This document shows positions 1-5,365 of a stretch of DNA of 5,365 nt, one piece after another. This DNA is from Methanomicrobiales archaeon (GTDB lineage: Archaea > Halobacteriota > Methanomicrobia > Methanomicrobiales > Methanospirillaceae). The stretch lies in contig JAAEES010000087.1 of NCBI GenBank assembly GCA_013415575.1, positions 1 through 5,365 of the forward strand, given 5' to 3'. Numbering within the stretch: position 1 is the first letter of the stretch; each line of letters opens with the position of its first letter. The position numbers were made by a program, and so were the translations under genes. A model generated the notes under the pieces. That model did not search any database. It saw only the letters and a program-made list of their open reading frames with translations, and was not told the DNA's origin.

Positions 1-1466
1 TAGCCCATCTTTGTGGCGATCTCCTTCATGATCACCCAGTCGAGCTTTGCCTGTCCCGGCGGAGCCTGTGCCGTTCTCCACATCTGGACCCGGCGCTCGG
101 TGCTGGTCTGGGTCCCGTCCTTCTCTGCATAGCAGCAGGCAGGCAGGACCACGTCGGCCAGCTCGGCGGTCTCGGACATGAAGATGTCCTGCACCACCAG
201 GAACTCGATGTTCTTGAATGCCTTCGCGACGTGGTTGAGGTCCGGGTCCGAGATCAGCGGGTTCTCGCCCATGATGTACATACACTTGAGCTCGCCGGGT
301 TTGTCAGCGAGGACATCCATCATGGTCGTCACTTCGTACCCGTTCTTGGCCTCGCAGATACCGTCAGGGAATCCCCATGCGTCGGCAAACTTCTTGTGGG
401 CCGCTTCATCGATGACTTTCTGGTAGCCGGTAAAGACCACCGGCAGCGCACCCATGTCGCAGGCGCCCTGCACGTTGTTCTGGCCACGCAGTGCGTTCAC
501 GCCGGTGCCCGGCCTGCCGAGGTTCCCGGTGAGCATCTGGATGTTGGCAACGGACCTTACATTGTCCACACCGGTGGTGTGCTGGGTGATTCCCATCGAG
601 TAGAGAATTGCGGTTGCGCCCGACTTGGCGATCCACTCGGCAGCTGTCTTGAGCTGGGCGGCCGGTATCCCCGAAATCTTTGAGACGTTCTCAAGGGAGT
701 AGTCCGGCTTCATGACCTCTTCCTTCAGCTTGTCGAAGTCCTTGCACCGCTTCTCGATGAACTCCTTGTTCTCCCAGCCGTTCTTCAGGATCTCCTGCAT
801 CAGGCCGTTGAAGATGGCGACATCCGATCCGGACCGGAACTGCATGTAGAGGTCGGCCTGCTTCCCGGTGGGGGTAAGGCGTGGGTCGGCGTAGATGAGC
901 TTCGCACCGTTGGCCTTGGCCTGCATCACTTTCCGGCCGATCAGCGGGTGCTGCTCAAAGGTGTTGCTCCCGATGATGAAGAGGCACTTGGACTCGGCAA
1001 TGTCCAGGATGGAGTTGGTCATGGCTCCCGAGCCGAAGGTTGACGCGAGCCCGGCGACCGTGGATGCGTGGCAGAGCCGTGCGCAGTGGTCGATGTGCCG
1101 GGTCTTCATCACACCGCGGGCGAACTTCATCATGGCGTAGTTCTCCTCGTTGGAGACACGGGCAGAGGAGAGGCAGGCACACTCGTCAGGCTTGTACTGC
1201 TTGAACTTCTTGGCGATCAGGTCGTAGGCCTCATCCCAGCTCGCCTCGACGAACTTGCCGTCCTTCTTGATGAGCGGCGTTGTCAGGCGGTCGGGGCTGT
1301 TGACAAACTCGTGGGCATAGGTACCCTTGGGGCACACCTTGCCTTCATTGACAGGAGAGCGGTGATAGGGTGCGGTACCGATCACCTTCCCGTCTTTGAC
1401 CACGAGGTTAAAAGTGCAACCGGTCCCGCAATAGGGACAGGTCGTCTGTACATATTTCACGTCCAT
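1..1466 (-). CDS. fdhA: Formate dehydrogenase alpha (catalytic) subunit, 3' end outside window
   Basis: Catalytic subunit of the methanogen F420-linked cytoplasmic formate dehydrogenase: it oxidises formate to CO2 at a Mo/W-bis-molybdopterin centre and passes electrons through a [4Fe-4S] cluster to FdhB. I translated the minus strand from the ATG at 1466; 488 codons are open to the left edge, against about 680 residues for the family, so the C-terminus is missing. Visible: Cys10, Cys13, Cys17 and Cys45 (CPYCGTGC ... VCPKG), binding the [4Fe-4S] cluster; the active-site motif HCARLCHAST with catalytic Cys132 (TGC, not TGA) followed by His133; and LRGQNNVQGACDMG with Arg327, matching the active-site Arg of E. 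coli FdhF. The start is supported by GAGGT at 1478-1474, 7 nt upstream. Lysines are almost all AAG, suggesting high expression. FdhB would be expected beyond the left edge, but this is inference. Other molybdopterin oxidoreductases are less likely, given the CARLCH site and the overall match to methanogen FdhA. Confidence 0.95.
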   Translation of the reverse strand, partial: MDVKYVQTTCPYCGTGCTFNLVVKDGKVIGTAPYHRSPVNEGKVCPKGTYAHEFVNSPDRLTTPLIKKDGKFVEASWDEAYDLIAKKFKQYKPDECACLSSARVSNEENYAMMKFARGVMKTRHIDHCARLCHASTVAGLASTFGSGAMTNSILDIAESKCLFIIGSNTFEQHPLIGRKVMQAKANGAKLIYADPRLTPTGKQADLYMQFRSGSDVAIFNGLMQEILKNGWENKEFIEKRCKDFDKLKEEVMKPDYSLENVSKISGIPAAQLKTAAEWIAKSGATAILYSMGITQHTTGVDNVRSVANIQMLTGNLGRPGTGVNALRGQNNVQGACDMGALPVVFTGYQKVIDEAAHKKFADAWGFPDGICEAKNGYEVTTMMDVLADKPGELKCMYIMGENPLISDPDLNHVAKAFKNIEFLVVQDIFMSETAELADVVLPACCYAEKDGTQTSTERRVQMWRTAQAPPGQAKLDWVIMKEIATKMG

Positions 1467-1502
1467 GGTAGAAACCTCGAACATACAGATCTCGGCTCCT
1501 TC

Positions 1503-1511
1503 CTTATTTAA
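1503..1511 (-). promoter_or_regulatory. Putative TATA box of fdhA
   Basis: On the minus strand the sequence reads TTAAATAAG, centred about 41 bp before the fdhA ATG. An archaeal start site about 25 bp downstream would fall near 1482, giving a leader of roughly 16 nt that still holds the GAGGT ribosome-binding site at 1478-1474. No clear purine-rich BRE is seen upstream. This is inferred from position and composition only. Confidence 0.5.
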
Positions 1512-1514
1512 CAG

Positions 1515-1545
1515 TAATGATTAACATCGATGAAATTGATTATTA
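1515..1545. repeat. A/T-rich imperfect dyad with direct TGATTA repeats, possible operator
   Basis: A 31-bp A/T-rich island in otherwise GC-rich sequence lies just upstream of the fdhA TATA-like box. Its centre is a perfect 8-bp palindrome, CATCGATG (1525-1532). It is flanked by TAATGATTA on the left and TGATTATTA on the right, which are only imperfect inverted copies. The hexamer TGATTA also occurs as a direct repeat at 1518-1523 and 1537-1542, 19 bp apart, close to two helical turns. The position suits binding of a regulator of fdhA or of the divergent gene. The binding function is inferred. Confidence 0.35.
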
Positions 1546-1650
1546 TTGGTGGGTCGCCGTGGCATGGAGGACTGAAGACCTGGTAAAGAGAAGGCCAATC
1601 TGGTGAGGATTGCGATGAAGAAACGGTTCTGTGCGAAATTTTCTGCCGGA

Positions 1651-1656
1651 AGGAGG
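1651..1656 (+). promoter_or_regulatory. Shine-Dalgarno site AGGAGG of the zinc-ribbon gene
   Basis: AGGAGG lies 11 nt before the ATG at 1668, slightly long spacing but the strongest ribosome-binding site nearby. The closer ATG at 1657 is in another frame, which ends after eight codons at 1680, so this site most plausibly serves 1668. Confidence 0.5.
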
Positions 1657-1667
1657 ATGCGCCCGCC

Positions 1668-2153
1668 ATGCGCCCGGTAAAGGTGCCCCCGATGCTCCAG
1701 ACGATGGTCCAGGCCGGCTTTTCTGCAATCGAAGGGAGAGAGTTCTCCACGCTCGATGTCTGTCCGCTCTGCGGCGGAGATATTGCCGGGTATGACCGGA
1801 AGAGGCGGAAATTCGTCACCCTCATCGAGGGCGGATCGGAGCGGGATATCTCCGTCCACGTCCGGAGGTTTCACTGCATCAGGTGTGGTGCCGTGGTCCC
1901 GGCCCGGGCGCCATTCTACCCCGGGACACGAATCGGATCCCCGGTCGTCGATCTCTGTGTCGTCCTCTCCCGTTCCCTGACACCCGGGAGGACCGCTGCC
2001 AATCTCCGGGCGCTCGGCATTGCCATCGACCGGGGAACGGTGCGGAACCTGAAAGAGCGGGATTTCGGTGAGATACCGACCACGGAAATGTTCGGGACAG
2101 TCCTCCCGCAGTCCGTAGTATCCCTCTCACTGGTTGCCTTCCGGAACCTCTAG
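1668..2153 (+). CDS. Unrecognised 161-aa zinc-ribbon protein with possible helix-turn-helix
   Basis: I do not recognise this protein's family. It has two Cys pairs, CPLCG (Cys32, Cys35) and CIRCG (Cys70, Cys73), separated by a basic/charged stretch (YDRKRRK near 42-48), the layout of a zinc ribbon. Residues about 105-128 (TPGRTAANLRALGIAIDRGT and onward) resemble a helix-turn-helix like those in transposases and some regulators. There is no signal peptide or membrane segment. The start at 1668 is the first in-frame start after an in-frame stop at 1584, and AGGAGG lies 11 nt upstream. It is divergent from fdhA and convergent with the methanofuran operon, overlapping its last gene by 27 bp. It could be a DNA-binding regulator or a domesticated or truncated transposase N-terminus; no catalytic transposase domain follows. 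The minus-strand frames across it look like shadows. Confidence 0.7.
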   Translation: MRPVKVPPMLQTMVQAGFSAIEGREFSTLDVCPLCGGDIAGYDRKRRKFVTLIEGGSERDISVHVRRFHCIRCGAVVPARAPFYPGTRIGSPVVDLCVVLSRSLTPGRTAANLRALGIAIDRGTVRNLKERDFGEIPTTEMFGTVLPQSVVSLSLVAFRNL

Positions 2154-2318
2154 GCGGCTTCCGTCATATGGGCAGTACTCCACCCGGTCACCGGTTGTTT
2201 TAAAGCCGCATTCCGGGCATCGTTTTACCCGCTGTTTCCGGCCGAAGAAGGGGATGAGCGGGATGAAGAGGAAGACGAAGAAGAACGGGAGTCCGAACAG
2301 GAACAGGAGCACGGTCAC
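2127..2318 (-). CDS. Small membrane protein with C-terminal zinc ribbon, last gene of the mfn operon
   Basis: Given here from the first in-frame canonical start (GTG at 2318), it is 63 aa: a very hydrophobic N-terminal half rich in Leu and Phe, then a basic turn (GRKQRVKR) and a cytoplasmic zinc-ribbon-like tail RCPECGFKTTGDRVEYCPYD with three Cys and an Asp as possible ligands. The true start is probably upstream. The reading frame stays open, the membrane segment continues upstream (AWQLSIILLAGSLA), and no ribosome-binding site precedes 2318. A strong GGAGGT at 2378-2373 lies 6 nt before an in-frame ACG at 2366-2364; starting there would give 79 aa beginning (M)KAWQLS and two membrane spans (about residues 4-25 and 26-41). 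It sits 29 nt after the mfnF stop if GTG is used, or overlaps mfnF by 19 nt if ACG is used. I cannot assign a function; a membrane-anchored metal-binding or partner-docking role is a guess. Confidence 0.75.
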   Translation of the reverse strand: MTVLLFLFGLPFFFVFLFIPLIPFFGRKQRVKRCPECGFKTTGDRVEYCPYDGSRLEVPEGNQ

Positions 2319-2347
2319 CGCGAGGGAGCCGGCGAGCAGGATGATGC

Positions 2348-3280
2348 TCAGCTGCCAGGCCTTCGTAGTGCCACCTCCCGGACAGCAAAAGCTGGCAGGG
2401 CATCGGCTCCTCTCCCAAGCTCCCGGGTGAGGTTTCTTCCCCCGATGATCCGGGAGATGAGGGCGGCCCCGATGCCGGCACAGAGAATCTCGCCTGTACC
2501 GTGTTTCTTCCGGATAGCATCAACTGCGGTGCAGAGGAGCTCCCGCTGGGCATTCCAGAACGTTTCGGCCACGGCACTGGCCCCTTCTTCTCCAATCTCT
2601 TCAAGATCGGCGCAGACGACCCTGGAGAGCCGCCGGAGGCAGGATTCCCGGTCCCTCGCCTTCCCGTCCGGTGTGTCCGTGGTGTAGTCTTCGCTGGTGA
2701 TGTGCCCGAGCACGAGGTGAGCATCCGCGCTGCAGGCGAAGTATTCAGGACAGACCGGGGTGGGGATCCCGGAGAGGGAAACCTCGCGGATCACTGCCGG
2801 GAGGGTGGTCCTGAGGAGGCCGGTATAGACCAGGGTGCCGGACTGGAGTCTGCAGAGGTCGGTCATCCCTCTCAGGGTGTCGAGAGAGACCAGGGGGATG
2901 ATATCGGTGGTGGTGCTCCCAAAATCGACCAGGAGGCCCCCCCGGTAGCGCTCCATCAGGTAATCGGCCGAGACGAGCCAGTTTGCAGCGGCAAGATCCG
3001 GGACGGCACTCCGGTGGAAATCCGCGTCGGTTCCATAGAAGACGGCATCGGGAAAGACGTCCCTGACTGCATCAACAATGGACCGGATGCCCTCGATCTT
3101 CGACCGGAAGCAGTCGGCGAGCTCCCCGGACATGACCACCGCCGCCTGCTCGCCGGGAGACTGGTAGGTCCGAAGTATCTCCGAAAGCGGGCTCTGCTCC
3201 CAGAGCGGACAGTAGTGGATAAAAGTCCCGTTCCCGGTCACCACCTTCAGGTTTGCCCCGCCAATGTCGATCCCGATCAC
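2348..3280 (-). CDS. mfnF: Methanofuran biosynthesis condensing enzyme MfnF (ASKHA fold)
   Basis: In established methanogen biochemistry, MfnF joins gamma-glutamyltyramine (made by MfnD) to the phosphorylated aminomethylfuran (F1-PP), forming the core of methanofuran, the carrier that accepts CO2 as a formyl group. It belongs to the ASKHA/hydantoinase-like ATPase fold. Visible in the 310-aa protein: an N-terminal phosphate-1-type motif IGIDIGGANLK (2-12), a second glycine/threonine-rich loop VDFGSTTTDI (118-127), and a C-terminal adenosine-type loop CAGIGAAL (267-274). The start is GTG at 3280, overlapping the mfnD stop in a GTGA junction, which together with the partner gene supports the start and co-translation. 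The family also includes hydantoinase-like proteins, but pairing with an MfnD-like ATP-grasp ligase makes MfnF the best call. The name rests on recognition, not on a search. Confidence 0.85.
   Translation of the reverse strand: MIGIDIGGANLKVVTGNGTFIHYCPLWEQSPLSEILRTYQSPGEQAAVVMSGELADCFRSKIEGIRSIVDAVRDVFPDAVFYGTDADFHRSAVPDLAAANWLVSADYLMERYRGGLLVDFGSTTTDIIPLVSLDTLRGMTDLCRLQSGTLVYTGLLRTTLPAVIREVSLSGIPTPVCPEYFACSADAHLVLGHITSEDYTTDTPDGKARDRESCLRRLSRVVCADLEEIGEEGASAVAETFWNAQRELLCTAVDAIRKKHGTGEILCAGIGAALISRIIGGRNLTRELGRGADALPAFAVREVALRRPGS
2373..2378 (-). promoter_or_regulatory. Shine-Dalgarno GGAGGT inside the mfnF 3' end, before an ACG codon
   Basis: Reading the minus strand, GGAGGT (extending to GGAGGTG) is followed by six nt and then ACG at 2366-2364, in frame with the downstream membrane zinc-ribbon gene. 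This matches the methanogen anti-Shine-Dalgarno consensus well. It lies within the last codons of mfnF, so it would give translational coupling of the two genes. It could also be chance, because it encodes Arg-Glu-Val of MfnF. Confidence 0.45.
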
Positions 3281-4164
3281 AGCCGCTCCACCGTTCCCTG
3301 ACTATCGAACCGGACCCTCCCCGAGAGGTGCACGACATCGGGACCGCCCCCTTTCGAGGCCGCAACCAGGATGTCCGCGATCTCTTCCTCCATGCAGGCG
3401 GCAATACCCACGATGCTGGTGGTGATCCGCGGGTTCACATCGACGACATAGGGGCGGTCGGCGAGCACGATATCGACGCCGGTATAGCCCTGGCAGCCGA
3501 GAACGTTCAGCGCCCGTACCGCGGTCTCCACGAGTTCATCCTGGCGCTGGTGGATGACCGGGGTCTCTCCGCCATGGTAGTGGAACCGGCCGCGGTCATC
3601 GATGACGATCTGCTGCCGGTTGACGGCCAGGAGGAGCGGGGGCTTCCCGGTATAGTAGGTACAGGCATCCCCGACCACCCGGCTCCCCACCAGGCTCACA
3701 CTCAGGTGCTCACCATCGATGAACTGCTGCGCAAACTCTCCGGGCCCCGGCTTCTGTTCCGTGAGGCGGACACCCTGGGCTGCGCATCCCTGCTCTGGTT
3801 TGACCACCCGCAGTCCATCCGCAGTCTCTTCCGGCACGGCAATGCCATTCCGGGAAAGAATCGCCGCACTCCTTCGTTTGTTCGCACAGATCGCGGCATT
3901 CATGCTTCCGCAGCCGATATTATGGGTCAGTCGCTCGAGGGCCGAGGTGTAGGTGAAGAGGAGATGGTCAGGGGCGATGACCAGCCCCACATCACATTCC
4001 GGGGCAAGCCGGATTATATCGGCTAAAAAGTCTCCTGACCCGGGATGGACGACCTCATACCCGCACCGTTCAAAGCTCCCGTTCAGCACGGCAAGCATGG
4101 CAGCCCCCTCGGGTGCAAGGGCAGGATCATGAGCAACGGTGTATTCAGCGATAAGCGCCCTCAT
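3277..4164 (-). CDS. mfnD: Tyramine--L-glutamate ligase MfnD (ATP-grasp)
   Basis: MfnD is the ATP-grasp ligase that attaches L-glutamate through its gamma-carboxyl to tyramine, giving gamma-glutamyltyramine, the substrate of MfnF in methanofuran synthesis. The 295-aa protein has the ATP-grasp layout: an N-terminal fold, an adenine-loop region around VVKPEQG (120-126), a core strand FIDGEHLSVSLVG (148-160), and the metal-binding end motif DVNPRI (242-247) preceded by GYTGVDIVLADRP. The start at 4164 is the first in-frame ATG; an ATG at 4168 is in another frame. The nearest purine-rich stretch (AGAGG at 4187-4183) is about 18 nt away, so ribosome binding may be weak or the transcript short-leadered. 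It overlaps mfnF by 4 nt at GTGA. Other ATP-grasp ligases are possible in principle, but the adjacent mfnF supports this assignment. Confidence 0.85.
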   Translation of the reverse strand: MRALIAEYTVAHDPALAPEGAAMLAVLNGSFERCGYEVVHPGSGDFLADIIRLAPECDVGLVIAPDHLLFTYTSALERLTHNIGCGSMNAAICANKRRSAAILSRNGIAVPEETADGLRVVKPEQGCAAQGVRLTEQKPGPGEFAQQFIDGEHLSVSLVGSRVVGDACTYYTGKPPLLLAVNRQQIVIDDRGRFHYHGGETPVIHQRQDELVETAVRALNVLGCQGYTGVDIVLADRPYVVDVNPRITTSIVGIAACMEEEIADILVAASKGGGPDVVHLSGRVRFDSQGTVERL

Positions 4165-4209
4165 CCATGATCAATAGCGCTGCCTCTGACATGAGCCTGA
4201 CGATCGGTC

Positions 4210-4217
4210 AAGTATTT
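4210..4217. promoter_or_regulatory. Possible TATA element of the divergent mfnD/surE promoter region
   Basis: AAGTATTT (AAATACTT on the other strand) is the A/T-richest element in the 82-bp region between mfnD and surE. It is about 30-37 bp before the surE ATG (possible short or nearly leaderless transcript) and about 46-53 bp before the mfnD ATG (leader about 24 nt). It could serve as the TATA box in one or both directions. No matching BRE is obvious, so this is inferred from position. Confidence 0.4.
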
Positions 4218-4246
4218 CTTGCCGTCCGGCCAAGTCATGGTGAACG

Positions 4247-5056
4247 ATGAAACCGAAAATCCTGCTCACCAATGACGACGGTGTCAACTCTGCGGGACTC
4301 TGGGCTGCCTATGAAGCCCTCTCTCCCATCGCAGAGGTGACGGTTGTGGCGCCGGCAACCCAGCAGAGCGCGGTGGGACGATCCATCTCCATCTTTGAAC
4401 CTATCCGTGCGAACGAGATCGTCCATGAGGGGGTTGCAGCGTACGCAGTCGGGGGAAAACCGACGGATTCGGTCATCATCGGGCTCTATGCGCTTGCACT
4501 CGGTCCGGATCTGGTGGTGAGCGGGATCAATATCGGTGAGAACCTCTCATTTGAGTCAATTATGACGTCGGGAACGGTCGGTGCGGCGCTTGAAGCGGCA
4601 AACCAGGGAACTCCTGCCATCGCATTCTCGCTCCAGGTCGAGGACCAGGGGGACAAGTTCGACGATCCCCGGTTTCACCGGCAGAGCTTCGCGGAGGCCA
4701 AGAAGGTGGTGCGGGATGTGACCCGAACATTCCTCAACCGGAAATTCCCGTCCGGCGCCGATGTGATCAATGTGAACATTCCGTCCATAGTGCGGGGAGG
4801 GTATGAAGTGACCCGCCTCTCCGACAAACTCTTCCAGACCGGGGTGGAACGCCGCCTGGATCCCCGGGGCCGCCCCTATTTCTGGATCAACGGGCCGCTC
4901 ATAGAAGATGCCGAGGAGGGAACCGATGTGCACGCGGTACGGAAGGGGAATATCTCGATTACTCCAATCACGCTCGACTGTACCGCTGCAGCCGCCCATG
5001 AAGAGCTGCAACGACTCTTTCCCGGGGAAGGGGGCCGCGAAAAGGGGAAATCATGA
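4247..5056 (+). CDS. surE: 5'/3'-nucleotidase SurE
   Basis: SurE is a metal-dependent phosphatase that removes phosphate from nucleoside monophosphates (and in some species exopolyphosphate). The 269-aa protein carries the family's metal-binding residues: Asp10 and Asp11 in LLTNDDG (6-12), Ser41 in QQSAVG, and Asn95 in SGIN (92-95). The GGKPTDSV segment (69-76) also fits the family. The start is the ATG at 4247; ATG 4237 and GTG 4240 are in other frames. GGTGA at 4239-4243 is only 3 nt upstream, so initiation may depend on a short leader. Its TGA overlaps the rpiA ATG by 4 nt (ATGA), indicating co-translation. In archaea SurE feeds nucleotide salvage, which fits an isomerase of ribose phosphate as its neighbour (inference). 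Confidence 0.92.
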   Translation: MKPKILLTNDDGVNSAGLWAAYEALSPIAEVTVVAPATQQSAVGRSISIFEPIRANEIVHEGVAAYAVGGKPTDSVIIGLYALALGPDLVVSGINIGENLSFESIMTSGTVGAALEAANQGTPAIAFSLQVEDQGDKFDDPRFHRQSFAEAKKVVRDVTRTFLNRKFPSGADVINVNIPSIVRGGYEVTRLSDKLFQTGVERRLDPRGRPYFWINGPLIEDAEEGTDVHAVRKGNISITPITLDCTAAAAHEELQRLFPGEGGREKGKS

Positions 5057-5365
5057 ATAACAAAGGAAAGAAGTCCGGCTGGGAACGACCGGCTGGTGAG
5101 AACCTGAAACGCGAGGCAGGATACTATGCCGCCGGGATGGTTGAGGATGGCATGGTGGTAGGTCTCGGCACCGGGTCAACCATCGCCTATGCCATGGAAC
5201 GTATTGCAGAACGAATCCAGGAAGGTCTCCGCATCCAGGGCATCCCCACCTCGTACCAGGCAGAAATCAGGGCGCGGGACCTTGCCATACCCCTGACAAC
5301 CCTGGAGGACTACCCTGAGCTGGATCTGGCAATTGACGGAGCGGACCAGGTGGATGGGAAGCTGC
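5053..5365 (+). CDS. rpiA: Ribose-5-phosphate isomerase A, 3' end outside window
   Basis: RpiA interconverts ribose 5-phosphate and ribulose 5-phosphate, feeding nucleotide synthesis. Only 104 complete codons lie in the window (the family is roughly 220-235 aa). Visible: the phosphate-loop GLGTGST (37-43), substrate-contact IPTS (64-67), and IDGAD (94-98) with Asp95 and Asp98 corresponding to the catalytic Asp pair of E. coli RpiA; the next residue is Gln99 where bacteria often have Glu, outside the catalytic pair. A basic N-terminal extension of about nine residues precedes the usual start of the fold. It begins in an ATGA overlap with surE, with a purine-rich GGGGAAA just upstream. The catalytic Lys and later residues are beyond the right edge. 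Confidence 0.93.
   Translation, partial: MNNKGKKSGWERPAGENLKREAGYYAAGMVEDGMVVGLGTGSTIAYAMERIAERIQEGLRIQGIPTSYQAEIRARDLAIPLTTLEDYPELDLAIDGADQVDGKL

Noticed and set aside
231..683. Open plus-strand frame of 150 codons inside the fdhA region
   Set aside because: It is antisense to fdhA, whose minus-strand translation carries conserved motifs throughout; the plus frame has no recognisable domain or ribosome-binding site.
1521..1874. Minus-strand frame of 117 codons over the start of the zinc-ribbon gene and the intergenic region
   Set aside because: It covers the presumed promoter and overlaps the Cys-pair region of the plus-strand gene; no domain or ribosome-binding site is seen.
2193..2203. 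TTTT run after the zinc-ribbon gene as a terminator
   Set aside because: Only four Ts, lying inside the coding sequence of the convergent membrane gene; no supporting hairpin is convincing.
2501..3301. Long plus-strand frame of 266 codons opposite mfnF
   Set aside because: mfnF on the minus strand has clear ASKHA motifs and a coupled start; the opposite frame is a shadow of high-GC coding DNA.
3253..4026. Long plus-strand frame of 257 codons opposite mfnD
   Set aside because: mfnD carries ATP-grasp motifs on the minus strand; the plus frame has no recognisable fold.

Overview
The window looks like chromosomal DNA of a moderately GC-rich hydrogenotrophic or formatotrophic methanogen, most likely in or near the Methanomicrobiales. 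The evidence is a methanogen-type formate dehydrogenase alpha subunit, two methanofuran-biosynthesis genes (mfnD, mfnF) and archaeal-style start signals: GGAGGT/GAGGT Shine-Dalgarno sites and A/T-rich TATA-like boxes about 30-50 bp before the starts. I cannot name the genus from the sequence alone.

Layout, left to right. (1) Positions 1-1466, minus strand: most of fdhA, running off the left edge, with the FeS-binding Cys motif, the catalytic Cys (not selenocysteine) and the molybdopterin-site Arg all visible. (2) 1467-1667: a 201-bp divergent intergenic region with a TATA-like box for fdhA, an A/T-rich dyad/direct-repeat element just upstream of it, and a possible 21-codon upstream ORF on the plus strand. 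(3) 1668-2153, plus strand: an unrecognised 161-aa zinc-ribbon protein with a possible helix-turn-helix. (4) 2127-4164, minus strand: a tight three-gene unit read mfnD -> mfnF -> small membrane zinc-ribbon protein; its last gene overlaps the 3' end of the plus-strand zinc-ribbon gene. (5) 4165-4246: a short divergent promoter region. (6) 4247-5365, plus strand: surE (nucleotidase) and the beginning of rpiA (ribose-5-phosphate isomerase), overlapping by 4 nt and running off the right edge.

The metabolic genes fit one lifestyle. FdhA oxidises formate for electrons. MfnD and MfnF build methanofuran, the cofactor that accepts CO2 in the first step of methanogenesis. SurE and RpiA handle nucleotide and pentose phosphates. 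The points most worth a second look are the small membrane zinc-ribbon protein of the methanofuran operon, whose best Shine-Dalgarno site sits before an ACG codon; the unknown zinc-ribbon/HTH protein divergent from fdhA; and the repeat element between them. I found no CRISPR array, tRNA, rRNA or intact mobile element.
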